From Vulcanimicrobiia bacterium (GTDB lineage: Bacteria; Vulcanimicrobiota; Vulcanimicrobiia; Vulcanimicrobiales; Vulcanimicrobiaceae), in assembly GCA_024281075.1 (NCBI GenBank), contig JAMXLK010000071.1, forward strand, positions 1 to 32,289: a stretch of DNA of 32,289 bases. Direction: 5' to 3'. Every line of letters starts with the position of its first letter. Positions within the stretch are counted from its first letter, which is position 1. Both the position numbers and the translations under genes were made by a program. The notes beneath the pieces are model-generated. The model was not told the DNA's origin, ran no database searches, and saw only the letters and a program-made list of their open reading frames with translations. Shown here piece after piece: positions 1 to 7,465 of the stretch.

Positions 1-330
1 CCGGCGACGATTCCGAACTGGAAGCTGATCGGTCTTTACGCGGCGCTGCAGCCGTTTCGCATTTGGACGATCGCGTCACTGGGGCCCTATTGGTCGACTC
101 GCATCGTCACGCTTCCTGGAATGCCGCGCGTGCGTCGCGGACCGTACCGGGTTTTCCGCCATCCCAACTACGTCATCGTTTGCGCGGAGATTTTCATCCT
201 TCCGTTCGCGTTCGGTGCCGTGGAAATTGCGATACTCTTCTCATTCCTCAACGCCGCGTTGCTGTCGTGGCGGATTCGCGTTGAGGAACGCGCGCTCATC
301 ATTGCGACCGCAGATAGGGCACGCAGCTAA
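1..330 (+). CDS. Isoprenylcysteine carboxyl methyltransferase (ICMT)-family membrane protein, 5'-truncated
   Basis: The reading frame is open from base 1 to a TAA at 328-330, so only the C-terminal 109 residues are present. The visible part has the family signature GPYRVFRHPNY (about residues 47-57), a long hydrophobic stretch after it, and a final RIRVEERAL segment. This R-H-P-N-Y then E-E arrangement is typical of the C-terminal half of ICMT/PEMT-like membrane methyltransferases, which use S-adenosylmethionine at the membrane. The substrate cannot be told; bacterial members often sit beside polyketide synthase or lipid genes, but the upstream neighbour is outside the window. The gene converges on the MocR-type gene with a 4-bp overlap of the stop codons. 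An internal ATG at 121 is not the start, because conserved sequence continues upstream of it. Confidence 0.75.
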   Translation, partial: PATIPNWKLIGLYAALQPFRIWTIASLGPYWSTRIVTLPGMPRVRRGPYRVFRHPNYVIVCAEIFILPFAFGAVEIAILFSFLNAALLSWRIRVEERALIIATADRARS

Positions 331-1736
331 GCCTTTTGGACGAGCTTTCCCAGCGCCCGTCCTAAGCGCACGATGCCTTCGCGTGCTTGGGCCTCGGTCA
401 GATGGCCGAATGAGAGCCGCAACGCCGGCGGACCGCTTCGCGTCGGATAGAACGGCTCCGAAGGCATCACGAGGACTCCTTCGCGCGCGCACGCATCGAA
501 AGCAGCCTGCGTTGAGACGCGTTGCGGCAGCCCGAGCCAAACGCTGACTCCGGCGCCGGGAATGCGCACGTGCGCCCACGGCACAACCTCGGAGAGCGCT
601 TCTACGAACGCGTCGCGGCGTTTGCGGTAGAGCGCTCGTGCACCGCGAAAATGTCGCGCGCACGCGGGGCTCTCCATGAATCGCCAGAGCGCGCGCTGCG
701 TCAGCGTCGACGTAAAGACGTCCGCGCGCATCTTCGTCGCCTCCAAGGCTTCATTGATCCCGCCCTTGGCGTAGAGATATCCGATACGCAGCGCTGGGAA
801 AATCGATTTCGACAGGCTCTCCATGACGATCACGCGGCCATCGGTGTCGTGGGCTGCGAGCGGCGGAGGCGCCGGCGCATCGTAGGTGAGCTGCCAGCCG
901 GTCTGATCCTCGAGCACGACGACGTCGTAACGCCGTGCCAACGCAACGATTTGTTTAGCTCTGCGCGCCGGCAGCACGGCGCCGGTGGGATTCTGTGCGA
1001 TGGGGCTCACGTAGAACAACCGCGGACGGTATTCCGCGAAGACGCGCTCGACGTCGTCCGAGCGCACGCCGTCGGAATCGCCGCGCACTTCGACGTAGGT
1101 CACGCCGCGCGCGTCGAAAACGCCCAAGGTGCCCCAATAGGTCGGGCTCTCGCTTGCGACGACGCTTCGCGCCTCCAATAGAACCGTCGCGACGACGTCG
1201 GCCGCCTGTTGTGCGCCCGAACAGACGATGACGTCGGCCGCCGACGCGTTGCATCCGCGGCCACGCAAAAGTGCGGCAAGCTTGGCGCATAAGTCCGCAT
1301 CGCCGGTCGAGGACCGGTACTGCATCAACTCGGGCGAGTCGTCGAGCAGCGTACGATGAAACGCGCGCGCGAAGTCATGTAGCGGAAAGGTTTCCGGCGC
1401 CGGATGGCCCGCCGCCAAACTAATCGCACCCGGTTCGGTGGCGCGCGTCAAACGCTCGACGACACCTTCGAGCCGCGCGCCGCGCGCGAATCGTGCGACG
1501 TCCGGCTCCCAGCGGCGTGCGAAGGGCTCTTCTTGCGGCGGAGGCTCGGATACGTACGTTCCCTTGCCCGGCCGTGCGTTGGCACGTCCGCGCGCCGATA
1601 AGAGTTCGTACGCCTGCGATACGGTAACGAGCGCACAGTCGAGCGATTGCGCCAAATCGCGCATTGCCGGAAGACGATCGCCGGGACGAAGCGCGCCGCT
1701 CTCGATTGCTTCCACGAGCCGGTCGGCGAGCTGCAC
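327..1736 (-). CDS. MocR-type regulator: GntR winged helix fused to PLP-dependent aminotransferase fold
   Basis: About 469 residues. Residues 1-66 form a GntR winged-helix DNA-binding domain, including the recognition stretch LPAMRDLAQSL and the wing GKGTYVS. The rest is a fold-type I aminotransferase domain with NPTG (249-252), the PLP-ring Asp in EDQTG (277) and the Schiff-base lysine in SLSKSIFP (K310). Such proteins are usually transcription regulators sensing PLP or amino-compound pools, but some act as 2-aminoadipate-type transaminases, so catalysis cannot be excluded. The start is uncertain. GTG at 1736 clips the first helix of the winged domain. In-frame conserved-looking sequence (RLDASDPRPLY) continues upstream to a CTG at 1772, with no ATG, GTG or TTG before the stop at 1833-1835. 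It is the last gene of the minus-strand run, 3' of the malic enzyme. Confidence 0.9.
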   Translation of the reverse strand: MQLADRLVEAIESGALRPGDRLPAMRDLAQSLDCALVTVSQAYELLSARGRANARPGKGTYVSEPPPQEEPFARRWEPDVARFARGARLEGVVERLTRATEPGAISLAAGHPAPETFPLHDFARAFHRTLLDDSPELMQYRSSTGDADLCAKLAALLRGRGCNASAADVIVCSGAQQAADVVATVLLEARSVVASESPTYWGTLGVFDARGVTYVEVRGDSDGVRSDDVERVFAEYRPRLFYVSPIAQNPTGAVLPARRAKQIVALARRYDVVVLEDQTGWQLTYDAPAPPPLAAHDTDGRVIVMESLSKSIFPALRIGYLYAKGGINEALEATKMRADVFTSTLTQRALWRFMESPACARHFRGARALYRKRRDAFVEALSEVVPWAHVRIPGAGVSVWLGLPQRVSTQAAFDACAREGVLVMPSEPFYPTRSGPPALRLSFGHLTEAQAREGIVRLGRALGKLVQKA

Positions 1737-1800
1737 GTAAAGCGGACGCGGGTCGCTCGCATCGAGCCTCAGCCATGTCCCGAGCGGAGTCGAGGGGTCG

Positions 1801-3252
1801 CTAAACGTTTGCGCTGAAACCGTCTCCTTCGGTTACCGCGGGCATTTTGCGCGCGACACCCTCTTCCGTCGCAGCCCCGGCGACGGCTTTTGCGACCGCA
1901 TCGACGACGCGCGTATCGAAGACGCTGGGGATCACGTACTCCGCGTTGAGCTCGTCGTCGCTGACGATCTGAGCGATCGCGTATGCGGCAGCGAGTTTCA
2001 TCCCTTCGGTGATACGGCACGCGCGTACGTCGAGCGCGCCGCGAAAGATACCGGGGAAGGATAGCAAATTGTTCACCTGATTCGGAAAATCAGAACGCCC
2101 GGTCGCGATCACTGCGGCCACCGGTGCGGCGACGTCGGGCATAATCTCCGGATTGGGATTGGCCATTGCGAAAACGATCGGATCGCGTGCCATGCGAGCG
2201 ATGTCGTCGGCTTGCAAGATTCCAGGCGCCGACACGCCGATGAAAACGTCCACGCCCTCCAGCACGTCGCGCAGCGAGCCGCGTCGGTTGTCGCGGTTGC
2301 AATGCTCGGCTAGCCAGCGCCAATGCGGATTTTCGTAACGGTCGGTGCGATTGAGCGCACCGACGCGGTCGACCGGAATGACGTCGCGAACACCCGCGCT
2401 CAGCAGCATCTTGATGGTAGCCGTACCGGCCGCGCCGCTGCCTGAGACGACCACTCGGAGATCTTCCAAACGCTTGCCGACGACGCGCGCAGCATTGATG
2501 AGCGCTGCCATGATGACGACCGCCGTTCCGTGCTGGTCGTCGTGCATCACCGGAATGTCGAGCGCTTCGATCAAACGGGATTCGACTTCGAAGCAGCGTG
2601 GTGCGGAGATGTCCTCCAAGTTGATTCCGCCGAAGACCGGTGCGATACGCACCACGGTATCGACGATTTCGTCGACGTCCTTGGTATCGAGACAGATTGG
2701 GAAGGCGTCGATATCGGCAAACTGCTTAAAAAGCATCGCCTTGCCTTCCATCACGGGCAGCGCTCCGAGCGGGCCGATATCGCCCAAACCAAGGACGGCG
2801 GTCCCGTCGGTTACGACTGCAACCGTGTTGCGTTTCACCGTCAGTTGAAACGCCTTGGTCGGGTCGGCGGCGATTGCCATCGAAACGCGCGCGACGCCGG
2901 GCGTGTAGACCGTCGAAAGATCCTGCCGGCTTTTGATCGTGATCTTCGGGTCCACGCGAATTTTGCCGCCGATGTGCGCGAGGAACGTCGAATCGGCCGC
3001 GAAGATGATACGTGCGCCGTCGATAGTCTCGACCGCGCGTCGAACGTCGTTTGCCGAGGCCTCGGAGGGAACGCCGATCGTCACGTCGCGGACGACGCGC
3101 GTGCGGCCAACGGTGTGCATGTCGACGGCGCCGATCGCGCCGCCGGCGTCGCCGATTGCATTGGCGAGCGTTCCGAACGCGCCCGGCTCGTTTGGCATGT
3201 CGATCCGAAGCACCATCGTCAAGCTGATCGCGGGCTGGGACATCAATACCAC
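1801..3252 (-). CDS. Malic enzyme (oxaloacetate-decarboxylating malate dehydrogenase) with N-terminal ACT domain
   Basis: About 483 residues. Residues 14-85 look like an ACT domain (VLRIDMPNEPGAFGTLANAI), a ligand-sensing module that suggests allosteric control by an amino acid or similar metabolite. The catalytic part follows with the conserved Tyr in STVYTPGVA (Y116), the Lys in MEGKAMLFK (K171), metal ligands in LEDISAP (E213, D214) and HDDQHGTA (D238, D239), and a Rossmann motif GSGAAG (271-276). Family knowledge: it converts malate to pyruvate and CO2 with reduction of NAD(P), feeding gluconeogenesis or supplying reducing power. Cofactor choice cannot be read here. The start is GTG 3252 or ATG 3243; the ATG is at least as likely. 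It lies 16 bp after tldE. Confidence 0.93.
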   Translation of the reverse strand: MVLMSQPAISLTMVLRIDMPNEPGAFGTLANAIGDAGGAIGAVDMHTVGRTRVVRDVTIGVPSEASANDVRRAVETIDGARIIFAADSTFLAHIGGKIRVDPKITIKSRQDLSTVYTPGVARVSMAIAADPTKAFQLTVKRNTVAVVTDGTAVLGLGDIGPLGALPVMEGKAMLFKQFADIDAFPICLDTKDVDEIVDTVVRIAPVFGGINLEDISAPRCFEVESRLIEALDIPVMHDDQHGTAVVIMAALINAARVVGKRLEDLRVVVSGSGAAGTATIKMLLSAGVRDVIPVDRVGALNRTDRYENPHWRWLAEHCNRDNRRGSLRDVLEGVDVFIGVSAPGILQADDIARMARDPIVFAMANPNPEIMPDVAAPVAAVIATGRSDFPNQVNNLLSFPGIFRGALDVRACRITEGMKLAAAYAIAQIVSDDELNAEYVIPSVFDTRVVDAVAKAVAGAATEEGVARKMPAVTEGDGFSANV

Positions 3253-3268
3253 GCTAAACGTTCCGTCG

Positions 3269-4600
3269 CTAGTTTCCGCTTACCGTCATCTCGGCAACCC
3301 GAAAGGACGGCGAGACGACCGGGCCGTCAAAGCGCAGATCGTTGGCAACTGCATCCACGCCGGCGAGCATCTCGGTATATCGGCCTGCAATAGTGAACTC
3401 ATCGATGGGGTACGCGAGTTCGCCGCCTTCGATGAAAAAACCACGCGCGCCCCGGCTATAAGTTCCCGAAGCGTGCTCGGTCGCAAAGCCGATGGTATCC
3501 ATGACGAGCACGCCGACCGGCGTAGCGGCGATCAGCTCCGAGAGCGTCTGCGAGCCCGGCTCGAGGTAAAAGTTGCTCGGCCCGATTCCGCCTCCCGTCG
3601 AATTCCCGGTCGTCGCGGCGCCCAGCTTCCGGGCGTAGTACGTGTCGTAGAGGAACGTTTGCAGCACGCCGCCTTCAAAGACCGGAGTGCGGCGTGTCGG
3701 CACCCCCTCACCGTCGAATGGCGCGCTCCCTAATCCGCCCGGGACGCGCCCGTCGTCAACGACGGTCACCAGGTCGCTGCCGATCCGGTTACCGATCTGT
3801 CCGCTCAACCACGAGTTCGCGACCGCGACGTTTGCCGCCGAAACGGCGGCAAAGAGATCGTCCAGCAGCGCTGCAGCGACGTCGCGATCGAAGATAACCG
3901 GCACGCGCATCGTCGGGGGTTTCCGAGCGCCGAACAAATCGACGGCCCGCCGCACCGCCGTCGATGCAACCAACGCGGGCGCTTCAAGATCGGCCAAATG
4001 CCGCGCTGCCGTACCGTATTGCGCCGTACGTTTGACCTCGCCGTCGAGCGCGACCGGACCGGTGGAGCGCCCCACGCGCGTCCAACCGTAGGCGGCCGCA
4101 AATCCGGTGGAGTTTGCGATGGCGGTGACGGCGACCGCATCGGTATAGTGCGAACCACTCGAGTTGGTAACGCGCGCATCGGCAGCCCGAATGAGCCGCT
4201 CCAGTTCGAGCGCTTCGTCGACCTTCTCGCCGCCGTCGCGGCGCGCCAGAAATGGATCCGTGAGCCGAAGCTCCGCGCCGTCGGTCGCCGTGGTCGTCGG
4301 AAGACCGGCATACTCATCCGGGGCGACGAGGTCGGCGTTGGCGACCGCACGATTCACTGCCTCGCGCAATCCTTCCGCGGATAGATCCGTCGTTGAAAGC
4401 GCCGATTTGCGGCCGTCGCGGAAGACGCGCAACAAGAGGCTCCTGCCGGTAGAACCTTCGAGGCGCGCGACGACATCCTCGCGCGCTTCGGCGTGGAAGC
4501 GCCGCGCGATCGAGACCGAAGCCTCCGCGCTCTGTGCGCCTGCGCTGCGAGCGAGCTCGAGCGCTTGCTCCGCGAGCTTCATCGCGAGCGATTCATCCAT
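3269..4600 (-). CDS. tldE: TldE/PmbA family metalloprotease subunit
   Basis: 443 residues, the usual length for TldE/PmbA. The C-terminal half has the family hallmarks GGLGSAPFDGEGVPTRRTP, the YYARKLGAATTGNS region and the final ARGFFIEGGELAYPIDEFTIAG block. Like known TldE subunits it lacks the HExxxH zinc motif, which is carried by TldD. Family knowledge: TldD and TldE form a cytosolic heterodimer that unfolds and cleaves small peptides, including leader peptides of ribosomally made peptides and CcdA-like antitoxins. The ATG at 4600 lies 8 bp inside the end of tldD, which implies translational coupling and equal synthesis. I see no RiPP precursor gene nearby. Confidence 0.93.
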   Translation of the reverse strand: MDESLAMKLAEQALELARSAGAQSAEASVSIARRFHAEAREDVVARLEGSTGRSLLLRVFRDGRKSALSTTDLSAEGLREAVNRAVANADLVAPDEYAGLPTTTATDGAELRLTDPFLARRDGGEKVDEALELERLIRAADARVTNSSGSHYTDAVAVTAIANSTGFAAAYGWTRVGRSTGPVALDGEVKRTAQYGTAARHLADLEAPALVASTAVRRAVDLFGARKPPTMRVPVIFDRDVAAALLDDLFAAVSAANVAVANSWLSGQIGNRIGSDLVTVVDDGRVPGGLGSAPFDGEGVPTRRTPVFEGGVLQTFLYDTYYARKLGAATTGNSTGGGIGPSNFYLEPGSQTLSELIAATPVGVLVMDTIGFATEHASGTYSRGARGFFIEGGELAYPIDEFTIAGRYTEMLAGVDAVANDLRFDGPVVSPSFRVAEMTVSGN

Positions 4601-6008
4601 GCTGCGTTCCGCCGACCGTAATCGACGCGATCTTTACCGTCGGCATGCCGACGCCGACGGGTACGTATTGTCCGCCCTTACCGCAGGTGTAATGGCGTCG
4701 CGCCAAACGCGCATCGTTGCCGACGGCGACCACCTTCATCATCGCATCGGGACCGTTTCCGATTATGGTCGCGTTACGAACCGGCGTTGTGATCTTGCCG
4801 TTTTCGACGAGATAGCCTTCGCCGACCATAAAGACAAAATCACCCTTGGCGATTTCCACCTGTCCGCCGGCAAACGACTTGGCATAAATGCCGCGCTGGG
4901 TCGTTGCGACGATCTCCTCGACGCTTGACTCTCCGCCCGGCATATACGTGTTGCACATCCGCGGCTGGGGAACGAAGCGGAATGATTGCCGCCGACCGCT
5001 GCCGGTCGATTCGACGCCCATCAAACGGGCGTTGAGCCGGTCTTGCATGTAGCCCAACAGCACGCCGTTTTGTACGAGCACCTTATGCTGTCCGGGAACG
5101 CCCTCATCGTCGACGTTCACGGTGCCGCGTTCTTCCTGAAGATTGCCGTCGTCGTAGATCGTGACCAGTTCACTGGCGACGCGCTCGCCCACGCGCCCGC
5201 TATAGAGCGACGTGCCGCGGCGATTGAAGTCGCTCTCCAATCCGTGTCCGACCGCCTCGTGAAGCAGCACGCCGCCGCCGCCCGCACCGACGATCATCTC
5301 CATCTCGCCGGCGGGCGCCGGAACCGCCGAGACGTTGACGGTCGCGATGCGCGCAGCTTCGTGCGCTAGCGACTCCGGCGTTTCACGGTCGAAGAACGCG
5401 ATCGACGTTCGGCCGCCGTCGCCGACGTATCCGGAGCCGCGCTCTTTTTGGTCGGTCGCAACGACTTGCACGCCCAGCGTCACGAGCGGACGGCGGTCCC
5501 GGACCAGGCGCCCGTCGCTCGTCGCAATCCACACTTCCTGAATTTCGTCGCTGACGTGCGCGTTGACCGCGACGACGCGCGGATCGTAGGCGCGCGCCGC
5601 GCGATCCGCCGTCTCGAGCAACGAGACGTAGCGGCCGGCGTCGGCTGCTTCTTCCGCGGCGCTATTGTAGAACGACGGGGCGCGCTGCGGCGAAAGATCG
5701 ACGCCGCGAACAGCGTCGCCCGGCAACGAACGCGCGATGAGTGAGGCGGCATCGGCCGCTTCCATCAGTGCTTGCGGCTCGAGATCGTCGGAGCAGGCAT
5801 AGCCCGCCGACTCGCCGGCAACCACCCGGATGCCGACGCCCAACGTCACGCCGTAGGAAGCATCGTGGATGCGCCCGTCTTGTAACCGGTACGCGACGGT
5901 TCGCCGGCGCTCGCAGAAAACGTCGGCGAATTCGCCACCGTAGCGGAGCGCGCGGGCTACCAGCTGCCCGAGCAGCGCTTCATCAAACATCGCTGCCGTC
6001 TCGCTCAA
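4593..6008 (-). CDS. tldD: TldD family metalloprotease, catalytic subunit
   Basis: 471 residues. The zinc-binding HExxxH motif is visible as LLHEAVGHGLESD (H250, E251, H255), and the C-terminal YTCGKGGQYVPVG block carries the conserved Cys-Gly cluster expected for the third ligand region. Family knowledge: this is the active subunit of the TldD/TldE peptidase. The frame begins at TTG 6008, overlapping the stop of the upstream DD-peptidase by 4 bp. An in-frame ATG at 5990 is an alternative start that removes six residues. It sits between dacB and tldE in the same direction, so the three are probably cotranscribed. Confidence 0.94.
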   Translation of the reverse strand: MSETAAMFDEALLGQLVARALRYGGEFADVFCERRRTVAYRLQDGRIHDASYGVTLGVGIRVVAGESAGYACSDDLEPQALMEAADAASLIARSLPGDAVRGVDLSPQRAPSFYNSAAEEAADAGRYVSLLETADRAARAYDPRVVAVNAHVSDEIQEVWIATSDGRLVRDRRPLVTLGVQVVATDQKERGSGYVGDGGRTSIAFFDRETPESLAHEAARIATVNVSAVPAPAGEMEMIVGAGGGGVLLHEAVGHGLESDFNRRGTSLYSGRVGERVASELVTIYDDGNLQEERGTVNVDDEGVPGQHKVLVQNGVLLGYMQDRLNARLMGVESTGSGRRQSFRFVPQPRMCNTYMPGGESSVEEIVATTQRGIYAKSFAGGQVEIAKGDFVFMVGEGYLVENGKITTPVRNATIIGNGPDAMMKVVAVGNDARLARRHYTCGKGGQYVPVGVGMPTVKIASITVGGTQHG

Positions 6009-7465
6009 AACGTTGCAAGCCGATCGACGGCGCGGACGATCGCGGAATCGGGATCGCCCGGCGAACCGTCGACGAGAAAAGCGAAAGCGACGCGACCGTG
6101 GCCCGGCGTTGTGACGTAGCCCGCAAGCGCGGAGACGTCGGAGAGATGACCGCTTTTGGCACGAACTCTTCCGAGCGCCGTCGTGAACGGATAATCCTCT
6201 AACGTGCCTTCGCGGCCGCCGCGCGGCAAGAGCAGGTAGAGCCCCGGCTCCTCATCGTGAAGCAGTCGCGCCAGCGTAGCGGCCGCGACGCGATTCTGAG
6301 GCGAAAGGCCGCTTCCGTCGTAGAGCCGTAAGTCGGGCGCCGGGATGCCTCGGCGCGCAAGAAATTGACGTTCCGCTGCGATGCCGCCCGCATCGTTTGC
6401 GGTGCCGCCGGATTCCTCGCCGACGGTGCGCAGTAACTGCTCCGCATAATGATTATCCGATACGTAGAGCATGTGGCTTTCGAGCGTCTGCAGCGGCGCC
6501 GACCGATGATCCCAAAGCACGACGCTCTCGAGCGGCGCCGCTCCAACTGCCGGGGGCTTCTGCGCCGGCACGCCGCTGCGCACGAGCATCTCGTTCACGC
6601 GCTGCCCGACGTAGCGCGCGACGTCCTGCATCGGTATCCAGACGCGCTGCTGGACTCCGTCGACGTCGACTCGCTCTTCGATCGTGTCGCCATCGAGCGA
6701 GATCGCACTCGTAGGCGCGGCGTAATCCTGTCCGTTATCGTCGATGGCCCAGTGCGGATTGAGCGCCGGTCCGTTCAGCGTCGTATCGTCAACGATGACG
6801 CCTCCGGCGATGCGATGCAAGCCCAAGCGCTGCAGCACCCCGATACCATTTCGAAGATCGACCGACTGCAGCGACGGATCGCCCGAACCGATCAGCCATA
6901 AATTACCGTCAAGCGCGCCGTTCTGAGGTATGGCTTCACCGGCGGCAAAGACGGTGTGATAGCGATATGCCGGTCCGAGAGCATCCAGCGCGGTCGCCGC
7001 GACGATGAGCTTCTGCACGGACGCGGGCGCGACGGCGCTCTGCGCGCGATCGTCGAAGATCGTCCGCCCATCCGCCGCAACAACCGCTAAACTCCAACCC
7101 CGAGCTCCGCTTAATGCCCCCGCAAACGCACCTTGCAGTTCCCCAGCAAGCCGATTGCGCTCGCCGTTCGACCACGGGCGTTGCGGCGCGCTGTTAGGAA
7201 CACAGGCACGTTCGGCTGAGAGGCTTCTCAATTTTCCGGCAACACAGGACGTGTTCTTCAAAGCTTGCTCTCCGGAAAATTGAGCTGAGCGAGCGGAGGA
7301 CACGATGTCCGCAGCGAGCGGCCTCGAAGCCGAATGTGCATGCGTGACGAATAGCGCAATAGCAACTATCGCAAAGAAAACGGCGAGCGCGATCGCGCGG
7401 CGTCTAAGTCCGCGCGATCGTTTCGATCTTCTCCTGTAACCTACGCTGCTGTTCGCGTAATTCAT
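6005..7465 (-). CDS. dacB: D-alanyl-D-alanine carboxypeptidase/endopeptidase, PBP4 (S13) family
   Basis: 486 residues from ATG 7465. A basic N-terminus is followed by one hydrophobic segment (about 24-42), so the enzyme is exported or anchored in the membrane. The three penicillin-binding motifs are present: SVQK (S149-K152), SDN (336-338) and KSG (437-439), with the long domain insert between motifs 1 and 2 typical of PBP4/DacB. It would trim D-Ala or cleave cross-bridges in peptidoglycan. The open frame extends upstream to 7726 inside the aminopeptidase gene, but that part is low-complexity and arginine/serine-rich, so I chose the ATG just before the signal anchor. It overlaps the aminopeptidase 3' end by 62 bp. 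Residues about 57-95 contain an in-frame palindromic insertion, described separately. Confidence 0.9.
   Translation of the reverse strand: MNYANSSVGYRRRSKRSRGLRRRAIALAVFFAIVAIALFVTHAHSASRPLAADIVSSARSAQFSGEQALKNTSCVAGKLRSLSAERACVPNSAPQRPWSNGERNRLAGELQGAFAGALSGARGWSLAVVAADGRTIFDDRAQSAVAPASVQKLIVAATALDALGPAYRYHTVFAAGEAIPQNGALDGNLWLIGSGDPSLQSVDLRNGIGVLQRLGLHRIAGGVIVDDTTLNGPALNPHWAIDDNGQDYAAPTSAISLDGDTIEERVDVDGVQQRVWIPMQDVARYVGQRVNEMLVRSGVPAQKPPAVGAAPLESVVLWDHRSAPLQTLESHMLYVSDNHYAEQLLRTVGEESGGTANDAGGIAAERQFLARRGIPAPDLRLYDGSGLSPQNRVAAATLARLLHDEEPGLYLLLPRGGREGTLEDYPFTTALGRVRAKSGHLSDVSALAGYVTTPGHGRVAFAFLVDGSPGDPDSAIVRAVDRLATF
7227..7284. repeat. Nested palindromic element inside dacB
   Basis: A perfect 13-bp inverted repeat, CTCAATTTTCCGG at 7227-7239 and its complement at 7272-7284, encloses 32 bp. 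The enclosed part has its own small inverted repeat, AACAC at 7241-7245 and GTGTT at 7251-7255, around AGGAC. The segment is AT-richer than the surrounding gene. It is translated in frame as the linker between the signal anchor and the catalytic domain of the DD-peptidase, where sequence is probably unconstrained. Confidence 0.8.

Noticed and set aside
241-663. Long open frames opposite and beside the real genes throughout the window
   Set aside because: They are Arg/Ser/Ala-rich, lack domain motifs and lie across genes with clear family signatures; expected shadows in GC-rich DNA.
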